A stretch of DNA of 64,000 bases from Streptomyces sp. CB02366 (GTDB taxonomy: Bacteria > Actinomycetota > Actinomycetes > Streptomycetales > Streptomycetaceae). A program made the position numbers and the translations under genes. The stretch spans positions 255,970 through 319,969 of the forward strand of contig NZ_LIVT01000004.1 in the NCBI RefSeq assembly GCF_001905905.1. The letters run 5' to 3'. Under the pieces are notes generated by a model. That model did no database searches and was not told the DNA's origin. It was given only the letters and a program-made list of their open reading frames with translations. This document shows, one piece after another, positions 1-9,263 of the stretch (positions are counted from its first letter, which is position 1; each line of letters opens with the position of its first letter).

Positions 1-314
1 GTCTTGTGGGTGTAACCACCGGATCCGGACACGTCGTCGCGCTTCTGGTGCGGCTGCCCCCACTGCACCTTGCGCTTGTGCTTGCGCGATTCCGGGGCGA
101 CGTACGCCTCGATGCCGATGATCGGGGTGACGCCCGCCTTCTTCGCCGAGTGGAAGAAGTCGTAGGCCCCGTGGAGGTTGCCGTGATCGGTCATCGCGAT
201 ATGCGTCATGCCCATCTCGTTGGCCGCCTCGAACATGTCCTTGAGCCGCGCCGCACCGTCCAGCAGCGAGTACTGGGTGTGAACGTGCAGGTGCGTGAAG
301 GGCGGCTTGGTCAC
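1..314 (-). CDS. dnaE: DNA polymerase III alpha subunit, N-terminal part
   Basis: Partial gene: only the first 104 codons lie in the window and the rest continues past the left edge. The reading begins GTG at 314 with residues VTKPPFTHLHVHTQYSLLDG. That H-x-H-T-x-Y-S-L-L-D-G start is the hallmark of the PHP domain at the N terminus of replicative DnaE. The following TDHGNLHGAYDF stretch is the second conserved PHP block. DnaE is the catalytic subunit of the chromosomal replicase. The GTG start is chosen because the PHP motif begins a few residues later, as in DnaE1 proteins. Confidence 0.93.
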   Translation of the reverse strand, partial: MTKPPFTHLHVHTQYSLLDGAARLKDMFEAANEMGMTHIAMTDHGNLHGAYDFFHSAKKAGVTPIIGIEAYVAPESRKHKRKVQWGQPHQKRDDVSGSGGYTHK

Positions 315-517
315 GGCGTCGGGCCTCCGGGAAGTCGGGCGATGACGGACGGGGGGACAGCGTGGAAGTCTACGACGTGACGGAGTCGGACGACGGGCAC
401 TCCCGGCCTCCGCCGAGCGTTGGAGAGAGCGGAACACATGTCCGTTTTGTCATGCGCTCGGCCACCTGGACCCCCGGGCCGGCCGGAGACGCCCACAGCA
501 GCAGGAGGCAGCGAGAA

Positions 518-1855
518 ATGTCGGAGACGCAGACCGGCGCGACAGAGCGCGGGGAGCAGATTCTCGCCGTTTTCGACACCGCCTTCGGCGAGCTGCTGGC
601 CGCCGACCCGGCGGCCTTCCGGGTCAAGTTCCGCAAGATGGCGGGGTCCGCCTTCGCCTTCTACCGGGGGACGGCCTGCCTCTTCTACGAGGACCTGGAG
701 CAGGAGCGGCACGGCGGCCCGTATGTGGACGAGCGCACGGGCCGGGTGTGGATCCACGGCGATCTGCACGCGGAGAACTTCGGCACGTACATGGACGCCA
801 ACGGCCGCCTCGTCTTCAACGTGAACGACTTCGACGAGGCGTACGTGGGCCCCTTCACCTGGGACCTGAAGCGGTTCGCCGCCTCCGTGGCGCTCATCGG
901 GTACGCGAAGGCCCTGGCGGACGAGCAGATCACCGATCTGGTCGGGATCTACGCCGCCGCCTACCGCGGGCGGATCCGCGCGCTGGCGACGGGCGCGAAG
1001 AACGACGAGGTGCCGCCGTTCACGCTGGACACCGCGGACGGGCCGCTGCTGGGGGCGCTGCGCGCGGCCCGGTCGCGCACCCGGTTCTCGCTGCTGGACT
1101 CCATGACCGTGATCCGGGACTTCGAACGCCGGTTCGCCGAGGGCGGCGGGACGATCGACCTGGACGCCGCGACGCGCTACAAGGTGCTCGCCGCGTTCGA
1201 CGGCTATCTGGAGACGCTGCCGGAGTCGAGCCTGACCCGCCCCGACTCCTACCGGGTCAAGGACGTGGTGGGCCGCCGGGGCATCGGCATCGGCTCCGCC
1301 GGGCTGCCGTCGTACAACATCCTCCTGGAGGGCAACAGCGACGCCCTGGAGAACGACGTGGTGATCTACCTCAAGCAGGCGCAGACCCCGGCGGTCTCCC
1401 GGCACATCACGGACGCGGCCGTGCGGGAGTACTTCCAGCACGAGGGGCACCGCACGGTGATCTCGCAGCGGGCGCTCCAGGCGCACGCGGACCCGTGGCT
1501 GGGCTGGACCGAGCTGGACGGGGCGGGCCAGCTGGTCGCCGAGGTCTCGCCGTACGCGGTCGACCTGGACTGGTCCGACATCGACGAGGTGGACGAGATC
1601 GCGGCGGTCGTCGCGGACCTGGGCCGGGCGACGGCCACGATGCACGCGGCGGCGGACGACGAGAGCGGCCACTCGCTGGTGCCGTTCTCCACGGAGCGGG
1701 CGATCGACGCCGCGATCGCCGCCGACGAGGAGGGCTTCGCGCCGATGCTGGTCGACTTCGCCCACGGTTACGGGGCGCGGGCCCGGGCGGACCACCAGAT
1801 CTTCGTGGACCTCTTCCGCAACGGGAGGATCCCGGGGCTGCGGGGGCCCGCCTGA
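518..1855 (+). CDS. DUF2252 family protein
   Basis: A 445-residue protein. The frame is open from 362, but ATG 518 has an AGGAGG ribosome-binding site ten bases upstream and the conserved region begins soon after it. Residues 80-89 (HGDLHAENFG) and 103-108 (NDFDEA) resemble the catalytic HGDxxxxN and metal-binding DFD motifs of kinase-like folds such as aminoglycoside phosphotransferases. DUF2252 is thought to belong to that superfamily, but its substrate is unknown. No signal peptide or membrane segment is seen, so it is probably cytosolic. The assignment to DUF2252 is firm; any activity is not. Confidence 0.85.
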   Translation: MSETQTGATERGEQILAVFDTAFGELLAADPAAFRVKFRKMAGSAFAFYRGTACLFYEDLEQERHGGPYVDERTGRVWIHGDLHAENFGTYMDANGRLVFNVNDFDEAYVGPFTWDLKRFAASVALIGYAKALADEQITDLVGIYAAAYRGRIRALATGAKNDEVPPFTLDTADGPLLGALRAARSRTRFSLLDSMTVIRDFERRFAEGGGTIDLDAATRYKVLAAFDGYLETLPESSLTRPDSYRVKDVVGRRGIGIGSAGLPSYNILLEGNSDALENDVVIYLKQAQTPAVSRHITDAAVREYFQHEGHRTVISQRALQAHADPWLGWTELDGAGQLVAEVSPYAVDLDWSDIDEVDEIAAVVADLGRATATMHAAADDESGHSLVPFSTERAIDAAIAADEEGFAPMLVDFAHGYGARARADHQIFVDLFRNGRIPGLRGPA

Positions 1856-1939
1856 CCTCGGTACGCCGCCCCCGGGGCCCCGGGACTCTCAGCCTCTTTT
1901 AAGGTCCGCTTACCTCGGCGCATGACACACTTTCCGGCG

Positions 1940-2665
1940 ATGGACATCTCAGGGACGCAGCTCAGGGTCGCGCGCGCGACGGTCTTCACCGCGCTCGTCG
2001 TCACCCTGTCCACGGCGTCCCATGTGCTGCTCTCCCGGGTTCCGCTGCCGCTGACCGCGGTCGCGCCGCTGGCCGCCGCGGTCTTCGCCGTGGCCTACGC
2101 GCTGGCGGGCCGGGAGCGCGGCTTCGGGGCGATCGCGGGGCTGCTGGTCCCGCTGGAGCTGGCCGCCGACACGCTCTTCACCACGGGCCAGCACCTCTGT
2201 TACGGGGCGGCCGGCGGCCCGGTGGCGGGCCCGCTGCGCGCGGTGGGCTTCGACGTGCTGTGCGGCGGCGAGGTCGGCACGGGCGGCGCCCGGATCGCGG
2301 GCGTCGGGGCGGTGGGGACCCCGCTGGCCGAGGTGGCCGGGGCGGGCGACCGCGCGGCGGCCCTGCTGGCGCACCCCGGTCCGGCCGTGCCGTGGCTGCT
2401 GCTCGTCGCCCATGTGGCGGTCGGGCTGCTCGCCGCGGTCTGGCTGCGACGCGGCGAGGCGGCCCTGGCGGGGCTGGTGCGCACGACGGCCCTGCTGGCG
2501 TTCCGGCCGCTGCTGACGGCGGTCGCGGTGGTGGGCGCGGGCGTGCGGTCCCCGGCCCGCCGCTCCCGGCCCGCCGGGCGGCCGTACCCGCCGCTGACCG
2601 CCCGTTTCCTCGTGCACTGCGTGGGGCGCAGGGGCCCGCCGGCCGTGACGTACGCCGCCGCCTGA
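1940..2665 (+). CDS. Conserved actinobacterial membrane protein, unknown function
   Basis: About 241 residues, with four or five hydrophobic segments (near residues 10-30, 35-57, 65-85, 150-170 and 185-205) and a short basic, proline-rich C-terminal tail. I recognise no enzyme motif. Two in-frame ATG codons (1922 and 1940) could start it; neither has a clear ribosome-binding site, and 1940 is chosen because the hydrophobic region follows closely. It lies between the DUF2252 gene and the DsbA-like gene on the same strand, but nothing in the sequence ties it to either. Streptomyces genomes carry similar proteins at this place. Confidence 0.6.
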   Translation: MDISGTQLRVARATVFTALVVTLSTASHVLLSRVPLPLTAVAPLAAAVFAVAYALAGRERGFGAIAGLLVPLELAADTLFTTGQHLCYGAAGGPVAGPLRAVGFDVLCGGEVGTGGARIAGVGAVGTPLAEVAGAGDRAAALLAHPGPAVPWLLLVAHVAVGLLAAVWLRRGEAALAGLVRTTALLAFRPLLTAVAVVGAGVRSPARRSRPAGRPYPPLTARFLVHCVGRRGPPAVTYAAA

Positions 2666-2735
2666 GGGCACGGCGGCGCGACGACGGCAGCACCCCCTAA
2701 CCTTCCCCGCACACGCGTACCCACGGAGAACGACC

Positions 2736-3551
2736 ATGAGCAACCGCAACACCCAGGCGAACAAGGCAGCGGCCCGCGAGCGGCTGCGCGCCGAGCGCGA
2801 GCGCCAGGCCAAGAAGGACAAGACCCGCAAGCAGCTCGTCGTGGCGGGCTCGGTCGTCGCGGCCCTCGCCGTGATCGGCGGCGTCAGCTACGGAGTGATG
2901 CAGCTGAACAAGCCGGGAGCCTGGGAGGAGGCCGCCGACGCGAAGAACGTCAGCGCGCCGAAGAACACCTCGGGCAAGGACGGCACCACCGTGGTGATCG
3001 GCAAGCCGAGCGCGAAGAAGACCCTGGAGCTGTACGAGGACTCGCGCTGCCCGGTCTGCGCCACGTTCGAGCAGGGCGTCGGCGAGACGGTCTCGAAGGA
3101 CGTCGAGGCCGGCAAGTACAAGGTCAAGTACGTCGGGGCGACCTTCATCGACAACACCGACAACGGCGAGGGCTCCAAGAACGCCCTCAGCGCGCTCGGC
3201 GCGGCGCTGGACGTGAGCCCCGAGGCGTTCATGGCGTACAAGGCCGCGCTGTACTCGGCGGAGTTCCACCCCGAGGAGAGCGACGACAAGTTCGCCGAGG
3301 ACAGCTACCTGATCAAGGTCGCGGACTCGGTCGACGCCCTCAAGGGCAACAGGGCCTTCCAGAAGAACGTCGAGGACGGCACGTACGACGCCTGGGCGAT
3401 CAAGATGTCCAAGACGTTCGACGAGAGCGGGGTCCAGGGCACCCCCACGCTGAAGATGGACGACAAGAAGATCACTGCCGAGGGCAGCGAGAACGCCCCG
3501 ATGACGGCGGAGGAGTTCACCAAGGCCGTCGACAAGGCGCTCAAGGCGTAA
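2736..3551 (+). CDS. Membrane-anchored DsbA-like thioredoxin-fold protein
   Basis: A 271-residue protein with a strongly charged N terminus (Arg/Lys/Glu/Ala, residues 10-32), one membrane segment at about 33-55 and an extracytoplasmic thioredoxin-fold domain. The redox motif is C105-P-V-C108, followed by a DsbA-type helical insert and a cis-proline region (GVQGTPTL). Proteins of this type form or isomerise disulfides in secreted proteins, or act as DsbA-like folding factors; the exact role here is inferred. The ATG has a GGAGA site seven bases upstream. A strong hairpin follows at 3579-3617. Confidence 0.85.
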   Translation: MSNRNTQANKAAARERLRAERERQAKKDKTRKQLVVAGSVVAALAVIGGVSYGVMQLNKPGAWEEAADAKNVSAPKNTSGKDGTTVVIGKPSAKKTLELYEDSRCPVCATFEQGVGETVSKDVEAGKYKVKYVGATFIDNTDNGEGSKNALSALGAALDVSPEAFMAYKAALYSAEFHPEESDDKFAEDSYLIKVADSVDALKGNRAFQKNVEDGTYDAWAIKMSKTFDESGVQGTPTLKMDDKKITAEGSENAPMTAEEFTKAVDKALKA

Positions 3552-3578
3552 ACGCCCCGCGCCTCCACGGAACCCGGC

Positions 3579-3617
3579 GCGCCGGGGCGGTCCCGCCGCC
3601 CGGACGCGCCGGGTTCC
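3579..3617. terminator. Bidirectional hairpin terminator
   Basis: A 13-bp perfect stem (GGAACCCGGCGCG paired with CGCGCCGGGTTCC) encloses a second GC-rich stem. It sits between the convergent DsbA-like gene and the dienelactone-hydrolase-like gene. There is no U-run, as is usual in Streptomyces. Confidence 0.75.
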
Positions 3618-3660
3618 GGCGTTCGGCGGCCCGTGCGCTCCCCGGGTCCGCCGAAAGGCC

Positions 3661-4230
3661 CTACAGGGTGGCCAGGAAGCCGAGCGCGACCTTCCAGGTC
3701 TGCTCGGCCGCCGCCCGGTCGTAGTCGTGCCGGTCCGGGTCGGTGAACAGGTGCCCGGCCCCGGGGTAGCGGTAGATCTCCACGTCCGCGCCGGTGCGCT
3801 GCATCTGGAGGTACCAGCTGTTCAGCCAGTCGTGGGACTCGAAGGGGTCCGGGTCGGCGACGTGCAGCTGGACGGGCAGTTCGTCCACCGTCGCGTTCTC
3901 GGCGATGTCCGAGGTGCCGTGGAACAGCAGCAGCCCGCGGGCCTTCGCGTCTCCGAGCGCCAAGGTCTGCGCGATCGCGGCCCCGAAGGAGAAACCGGCG
4001 TAGACCAGCCCCTGGTCGGAGTAGGGCGCGGCGGCCAGCACGGCGCGCTTGAGCAGCTCGTCCTTTCCGGTCGCGTCCTTGTGAGCCATGCCCTCTTCCA
4101 CCGTGTCAAAGGTGTGTCCCTCGAACAGATCGGGCACGCGCACCTCATGGCCGGCGTCCCTGAGGCGTGCGGCCGCCGCGTGCACGGCGGGCGTGAGCCC
4201 GTACGTCGAGTGGAAAAGCATGATGTTCAT
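3661..4230 (-). CDS. Dienelactone hydrolase family protein (alpha/beta hydrolase)
   Basis: A 189-residue alpha/beta hydrolase. The nucleophile elbow is G79-F-S81-F-G83; the likely acid is Asp126 or Asp128 in ADPDPF and the histidine is H160 in GAGHLF. Classical dienelactone hydrolase uses cysteine in this elbow, so serine here points to a general esterase or another hydrolase rather than true dienelactone turnover. No signal peptide is seen. It is divergent from the MscS gene, with 58 bp between the starts. The family call is firm; the substrate is unknown. Confidence 0.85.
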   Translation of the reverse strand: MNIMLFHSTYGLTPAVHAAAARLRDAGHEVRVPDLFEGHTFDTVEEGMAHKDATGKDELLKRAVLAAAPYSDQGLVYAGFSFGAAIAQTLALGDAKARGLLLFHGTSDIAENATVDELPVQLHVADPDPFESHDWLNSWYLQMQRTGADVEIYRYPGAGHLFTDPDRHDYDRAAAEQTWKVALGFLATL

Positions 4231-4288
4231 GGCCCCATGGTGCCATTCGCACCCTTGAGGGCCGCACTACTGCTGGGAGGACGAGCGA

Positions 4289-5425
4289 ATGGAGAGCGTG
4301 CTGCGCCCGCTGATCGTGATCGGTGGTTCCGTGCTGGTCACGCTGCTGGCCGGCTGGGCGGTCGACCGGTTGCTGCGGCGGGCCGACAGCCGTCATCACG
4401 AGACCCCGTTGTGGGGACTGCTCCGACGCTGCCGCCCTCCGTTGCAGGTGGTGATCATCACGGCGCTGCTGCGCGGCAGCTACCGCCAGACGAAGATCGA
4501 CTGGGTGTGGGAGCACCGCGCCGGGATCGGCCAGCTCCTGACCCTGGTGCTGATCGGCGCGTCGGCCTGGCTGGTCGTGCGGGCCGCGGCGACGGTCGTG
4601 GAGGCGAGTTACGCCCGGTACGCCACGGCCACCCGCGACCCGGCCCGGGTGCGCCGGGTCCGCACCCAGGTGACGCTGATCCAGCGGGTCGTCATAGCGG
4701 TGGTGATGGTGGTCGCGATCGCCGCGATGCTGCTGACGTTCCCGCCGATGCGGGGGGTCGGCACGTCGATGCTGGCGTCGGCCGGCCTGCTCGGCATCGT
4801 CGCCGGCGTCGCCGCCCAGTCCACGCTCGGCAACCTCTTCGCCGGGCTCCAGATCGCGTTCGGCGACATGGTGCGGCTCGGCGACACCGTGGTGGTGGAC
4901 GGCGAGTGGGGCACGATCGACGAGATCACCCTGACGTTCCTGGCGGTGCGGACCTGGGACGAGCGGCGGATCACGATGCCGGTCTCGTACTTCACCAGCC
5001 AGCCGTTCGAGAACTGGTCGCGCGGCGGGATCCAGATGACCGGCACGGTCTTCTTCCACCTCGACCACTCCGCCCCGGTCGCCGCGATGCGGGAGAAACT
5101 GCGCGACATCCTCGGGGACATCGCGGCCTGGGACGGCCGGGACTGGTCGCTGGCGGTCACGGACACCACGCCGTCCACCATCCAGGTGCGGGCCGTGGTG
5201 ACGGCGAAGGACGCGGACGACATCTGGACGGTGCGGTGCGCGGTGCGCGAGCAGCTGATCGGCTGGCTGCGGGACCACCACCCGTACGCGCTGCCGCGGA
5301 TCGCCACCGCGCCCGCCGCGCTGCCGCCGGGCGAGCAGTGGGCGGAGCTGACCGGCGCGGGGGGCCGGGCGGGCCTCAACGGGGCGCCGTCCGCCGACCG
5401 GGCCCCGCGCACGGGCCGCGGCTGA
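4289..5425 (+). CDS. MscS-family mechanosensitive channel
   Basis: A 378-residue membrane protein with hydrophobic segments at about 7-27, 65-90, 125-150 and 155-185. The last carries the small-residue-rich MscS pore helix (ASAGLLGIVAGVAAQSTLG), followed by the conserved beta-domain region (LQIAFGDMVRLGD, WGTIDEITL) and the ITMPVSYF block. Such channels open under membrane tension and release solutes after osmotic downshock. The ATG is preceded by a GGGAGG site. The C-terminal 40 residues are Gly/Ala-rich and unconserved. Confidence 0.92.
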   Translation: MESVLRPLIVIGGSVLVTLLAGWAVDRLLRRADSRHHETPLWGLLRRCRPPLQVVIITALLRGSYRQTKIDWVWEHRAGIGQLLTLVLIGASAWLVVRAAATVVEASYARYATATRDPARVRRVRTQVTLIQRVVIAVVMVVAIAAMLLTFPPMRGVGTSMLASAGLLGIVAGVAAQSTLGNLFAGLQIAFGDMVRLGDTVVVDGEWGTIDEITLTFLAVRTWDERRITMPVSYFTSQPFENWSRGGIQMTGTVFFHLDHSAPVAAMREKLRDILGDIAAWDGRDWSLAVTDTTPSTIQVRAVVTAKDADDIWTVRCAVREQLIGWLRDHHPYALPRIATAPAALPPGEQWAELTGAGGRAGLNGAPSADRAPRTGRG

Positions 5426-5452
5426 CCCCGGCGCGGGGCGGGCGCCCGCCGC

Positions 5453-7039
5453 TCACCGCAGCGAGCGGACGTCCAGGTACCGCAGCACCCGGTCCACGAC
5501 CTCCGGGTCGGAGCCGGGCTCGCTGCGCGCCGAAAGCACCTCGTGGCGGGCGGCCGACATCATCTCGCGCTGGACGCGGTTGATCGCCTTGAAGCGCTTC
5601 GCCCGCTGCGCGTAGGCCTCGCGCCGCTCCTCGTCGACCATGTCGGGGCTGATCCGGGCCCCGATGTCGTAGGCGGCGCGCTGGAGCCGCTCCAGGACGT
5701 CCTCGGGGAAGTCCTCGGCCTCCTGGATCTCCTTGAGGCGCCCCTTGGCCGCCTTGGCGGCCCGGATCGCGAGCTCCCGCTCCAGGGCCGCCTCGGCGGC
5801 GGTGTCGGCCCGGACCTTCAGCTTGCGCACCAGCCAGGGCAGGGTGAGCCCCTGGAAGACCAGGGTGGCCATGATCACGGCGAACGCGATGAAGATGATC
5901 TCCTCCCGGCCCGGAAAGGGCTGTCCGTCGTCGGTCTTGAGCGGGATCGCCAGCGCCAGGGCGACGGAGGCCACCCCCCGCATCCCGGCCCACCACATCA
6001 CGACGGTCTCGCGCCAGCTGGTGGGGATCTCCTCGCTGACGTCCCGGCGGGTGTGCAGCCGCTTGGCCAGCCAGGTCGCGGGCAGCAGCCACAGCAGCCG
6101 TACGCCGACGACGACCGCGACGATCGCGAGCCCCCACCCGACCATCTCCAGGGCGTGCCCGTCGGCGGTGCCGAACACGGTGTGCAGCTCCAGCCCGATC
6201 AGCCCGAAGGCCACCCCGGTGACGAGGGTGTCGACGATGTCCCAGAAGGTGCGCCCGGTGAGCCGGCCCTGTACGTCGTCGGCGTCGGCGGCGTGTTCGG
6301 CGAGGTACAGCGCGGTGGTCAGGACGGCCAGCACGCCGGAGCCCATCAGCTCCTCGGCGAGGACGTAGGAGACGAACGGCACCAGCAGCGTCAGGCCGAC
6401 CTGGAGGGTGGCGTCGCCCAGCAGGCCCATCAGCTTGTTGGTGAGCCAGCCGAGCACCAGGCCGACGGCCACCGCGACGACCGCGGAGAGGACCAGCAGC
6501 CCGAACGCCTCGGGGAGCGAGAAGGAGCCGCTGACGGCGGCGGCGATGGCCACGTGGTACAGCACGATGGCGGTCACGTCGTTGAAGAGGCCCTCGCCCT
6601 CCAGGATCGACACCAGTCGGCGCGGCAGCCCCACCGAGCCCGCCACGGCGGTCGCGGCGACCGGGTCGGGCGGGGCGACGAGCGCGCCGAGCGCGACGGC
6701 CGCGGCGATCGGCAGCCCGGGCACGATCGAGTGGGCGACCGCGGCGACGGCGGCCGTGGTGACGAAGACGAGGGCCACGGCCAGCAGGAAGATCGGGCGC
6801 CTGTTGGCGGCGAACTGCCGCCAGGAGGTGCGCTGCACCGTCGCGTAGAGCAGCGGCGGGAGCACGGCGGGGAGGATGACCTCCGGCGGGATGTCGACGT
6901 TCGGCACGAACGGCATGAACGCCATCGCGATGCCGGCGAGGGTCATCAGCACCGGCGCGGGCAGGCCGAGGCGGTCGCCCAGCGGCACCGTGACCACGGC
7001 TCCGAGCAGCAGCAGGAGCAGGAGGGACATCTGTTCCAC
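5453..7039 (-). CDS. Na+/H+ antiporter, CPA1 (NhaP-like) family
   Basis: A 528-residue protein with about twelve hydrophobic segments over residues 5-400 and a charged C-terminal cytoplasmic tail rich in Ala, Glu and Arg. EGEGLFNDVTAIVLYH contains the Asn-Asp pair that binds the cation in electroneutral CPA1 exchangers; PPDPVAATAV is the conserved TM4 segment. It probably exchanges Na+ or K+ for protons. GTG at 7039 is used, with an AAGG-like site upstream; ATG at 7030 is an alternative. It is convergent with the MscS gene (27 bp apart). Confidence 0.92.
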   Translation of the reverse strand: MEQMSLLLLLLLGAVVTVPLGDRLGLPAPVLMTLAGIAMAFMPFVPNVDIPPEVILPAVLPPLLYATVQRTSWRQFAANRRPIFLLAVALVFVTTAAVAAVAHSIVPGLPIAAAVALGALVAPPDPVAATAVAGSVGLPRRLVSILEGEGLFNDVTAIVLYHVAIAAAVSGSFSLPEAFGLLVLSAVVAVAVGLVLGWLTNKLMGLLGDATLQVGLTLLVPFVSYVLAEELMGSGVLAVLTTALYLAEHAADADDVQGRLTGRTFWDIVDTLVTGVAFGLIGLELHTVFGTADGHALEMVGWGLAIVAVVVGVRLLWLLPATWLAKRLHTRRDVSEEIPTSWRETVVMWWAGMRGVASVALALAIPLKTDDGQPFPGREEIIFIAFAVIMATLVFQGLTLPWLVRKLKVRADTAAEAALERELAIRAAKAAKGRLKEIQEAEDFPEDVLERLQRAAYDIGARISPDMVDEERREAYAQRAKRFKAINRVQREMMSAARHEVLSARSEPGSDPEVVDRVLRYLDVRSLR

Positions 7040-7146
7040 GGGGGGCCTTCCGGAGCGTGCGTGTCCGGCGGGTCACCAGCGGCCGAACAGGAATCCACCC
7101 TGCCACGCGGAGGGTGCGATTCGGCTGATACCCCCTCTCCGGGCGC

Positions 7147-7632
7147 TCAGACCGGGTGGATGTCCCGCCGCATGGCCCGGTGCGGCATGCCCGCGTCGGG
7201 GAACTCGGGGCCGTACGCGACGTATCCGAGCCGCTCGTAGAAGCCGAGGGCGTGGGTCTGGGCGTGCAGGTCGACGGCGGCCAGACCGAGCGTGCGCGCC
7301 TCGTCCTCGATGGCCCGCACGAGCGCCGCGCCGACCCCGAGGCCGCGGGCCTCCCGGCCCACGGCGAGGCGGCCGAGCGAGCCGACGCCCGGGGCGCCGC
7401 CGGTCTTCCCCGCCGCGTCCGCGCCGTGCAGCAGCCGCCCGGTGCCGAGCGCCGTGCCGTCCGCGGCGACGGCCAGGACGTGCACCGCGGTCGCGTCGTA
7501 CGTGTCGTACTCCAGCTCCTCGGGCACGTTCTGCTCGCCGACGAAGACGTCCTTGCGGACCTGGAAGCAGGCCGCCAGGTCGCTCTCCTCGACGGCCCTG
7601 CGGACCGTGTACGCGAAGGGGGCGGAGGTCAC
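7147..7632 (-). CDS. GNAT-family N-acetyltransferase
   Basis: A 161-residue protein with a single GNAT domain. The acetyl-CoA-binding motif A is seen in LGRLAVGREARGLGVGAALVRAIEDEA, with the R-G-L-G-V-G loop, and a C-terminal FYERLGYVAYGPEF block (motif B) follows. The GTG start at 7632 overlaps the stop codon of the pseudouridine synthase gene (GTGA), so the two are probably translationally coupled and form one operon with lspA. The frame continues upstream of this start but loses coding character. The acceptor substrate cannot be told from the sequence. Confidence 0.9.
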   Translation of the reverse strand: MTSAPFAYTVRRAVEESDLAACFQVRKDVFVGEQNVPEELEYDTYDATAVHVLAVAADGTALGTGRLLHGADAAGKTGGAPGVGSLGRLAVGREARGLGVGAALVRAIEDEARTLGLAAVDLHAQTHALGFYERLGYVAYGPEFPDAGMPHRAMRRDIHPV

Positions 7633-8570
7633 TGGCTCTCCGCCGCGATGGTGTCGAGGGCGTGCTGGAGGTCGGCCGGGTAGCCGCTGGAGAACTCCAC
7701 CCAGCTCCCGTCGGCCGGGTGCTCGAAGCCCAGGCGGACGGCGTGCAGCCACTGCCGGGTCAGGTCGAGGCGCTTGGCCAGCGTGGGGTCCGCGCCGTAG
7801 GTGAGGTCGCCGACGCAGGGGTGGCGGTGGGCGGACATGTGGACCCGGATCTGGTGGGTGCGGCCGGTCTCCAGCTTGATGTCGAGGAGGCTGGCGGAGC
7901 GGTAGGCCTCGATCAGGTCGTAGTGGGTCACCGAGGGCTTGCCCTCGGCGGTGACCGCCCACTTGTAGTCGTGGTTGGGGTGGCGGCCGATGGGGGCGTC
8001 GATGGTGCCGCTCATCGGGTCCGGGTGGCCCTGGACGAGGGCGTGGTACTTCTTCTCGACGACCCGGTCGCGGAACTGGGCCTTGAGCAGCGTGTAGGCC
8101 CGCTCGGACTTGGCGACGACCATCAAGCCGGAGGTGCCGACGTCGAGGCGGTGGACGATGCCCTGGCGCTCGGCGGCCCCGGACGTCGAGATCCGGTACC
8201 CGGCGGCGGCGAGGCCGCCGATGACGGTGGTGCCGCTCCAGCCGGGGCTGGGGTGGGCGGCGACGCCGACCGGCTTCACGATGACGACGATGTCGTCGTC
8301 GTCGTGGACGATCTCCATGCCCTCGACGGGCTCGGCGACGATCTGGACGGGGGGAGCGGCCTGCGGCATCTCCACCTCCAGCCAGGCGCCTCCGTGGACC
8401 CGCTCGGACTTCGCGGCCACCGAACCGTCCACCTGGACCTTCCCGGCGGCGGCCAGCTCGGCGGCCTTGGTGCGGGAGAAGCCGAACATGCGGGCGATGG
8501 CGGCGTCGACGCGCTCGCCCTCAAGGCCGTCCGGTACGGGCAGGGTGCGGATCTCGGGGTGCGTACTCAC
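7629..8570 (-). CDS. rluD: RluA/RluD-family 23S rRNA pseudouridine synthase
   Basis: A 313-residue protein with an N-terminal S4 RNA-binding domain (about residues 10-75) and a pseudouridine synthase domain. The catalytic motif HRLDVGTSGLMV contains the active-site Asp; GRTHQIRVH is the conserved C-terminal block. These enzymes isomerise uridines in 23S rRNA or tRNA; the precise site is inferred only by family. GTG 8570 gives the usual family N terminus; GTG 8597 is in frame and closer to lspA. It follows lspA by 43 bp and overlaps the acetyltransferase gene by four bases. Confidence 0.93.
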   Translation of the reverse strand: MSTHPEIRTLPVPDGLEGERVDAAIARMFGFSRTKAAELAAAGKVQVDGSVAAKSERVHGGAWLEVEMPQAAPPVQIVAEPVEGMEIVHDDDDIVVIVKPVGVAAHPSPGWSGTTVIGGLAAAGYRISTSGAAERQGIVHRLDVGTSGLMVVAKSERAYTLLKAQFRDRVVEKKYHALVQGHPDPMSGTIDAPIGRHPNHDYKWAVTAEGKPSVTHYDLIEAYRSASLLDIKLETGRTHQIRVHMSAHRHPCVGDLTYGADPTLAKRLDLTRQWLHAVRLGFEHPADGSWVEFSSGYPADLQHALDTIAAESQ

Positions 8571-8613
8571 CTGTCGAGTATGCCTTGCCCGGACCACGCC
8601 CCGCGCGGCCCGG

Positions 8614-9204
8614 TCAGTCCTTGTGCACGGTCCCGTCGGGGTCCAGGCCCTTGAAGGAGAGGATCACGATGAGAATGCCGCCGCAGACGATGGCGGAGTC
8701 GGCGAGGTTGAAGACGGCGAAGTGCTTGGGGGCGATGAAGTCCACCACCGCCCCCTCGAACACGCCGGGAGCCCGGAAGAGGCGGTCGGTGAGGTTGCCG
8801 AGCGCACCGCCCAGGAGGAGTCCCAGGGCGACGGCCCACGGCAGGCTGTGGAGCTTGCGGGCCAGCCGGATGATGACCACGATCACGCCGGCCGCGATGA
8901 TGGTGAAGATCACCGTGAACGCCTCGCCGAACCCGAACGCCGCACCCGCGTTCCGGATCGCCCGGAACTGCAGCCAGTCGCCGATGACGTCGATGGGCGG
9001 CTGGTGCTCCAGCTTCGCGACCACGATCATCTTGGTGGCCAGGTCCAGCAGGTAGGCCACGACGGCCACGGCCAGGAGGACGAGGATTTTCCGCTTGCCC
9101 CGGCCCCCCCTCTCGGCGGCGTCGGCGGCGGTGCTTCCGCCCTCGTCCACGCCCTCGACATCAGGGTCTTCCGGCGTACCGATGATGCGCTCCGCCTCTG
9201 CCAC
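8614..9204 (-). CDS. lspA: Lipoprotein signal peptidase (signal peptidase II)
   Basis: A 196-residue integral membrane aspartic protease that cleaves the signal peptide of prolipoproteins after lipid attachment. Four membrane segments lie at about 39-58, 97-115, 122-138 and 166-186. The catalytic aspartates are D140 in GNLTDRLF and D169 in FNLADSAI, and the conserved N85-AGAAFG motif is present. The N-terminal 35 residues are an acidic, Gly-rich extension common in Streptomyces. The gene starts a three-gene operon with the pseudouridine synthase and the acetyltransferase. Confidence 0.97.
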   Translation of the reverse strand: MAEAERIIGTPEDPDVEGVDEGGSTAADAAERGGRGKRKILVLLAVAVVAYLLDLATKMIVVAKLEHQPPIDVIGDWLQFRAIRNAGAAFGFGEAFTVIFTIIAAGVIVVIIRLARKLHSLPWAVALGLLLGGALGNLTDRLFRAPGVFEGAVVDFIAPKHFAVFNLADSAIVCGGILIVILSFKGLDPDGTVHKD

Positions 9205-9263
9205 GTGAGTCCCTCAACCCTAGGTGCCTGCCTTCGGACGAGGGTACGACACACCTGTGCGGA

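Noticed and set aside
362..517. Upstream ATG 362 for the DUF2252 gene
   Set aside because: The added 52 residues show no family conservation, and ATG 518 has an AGGAGG site at the right distance.
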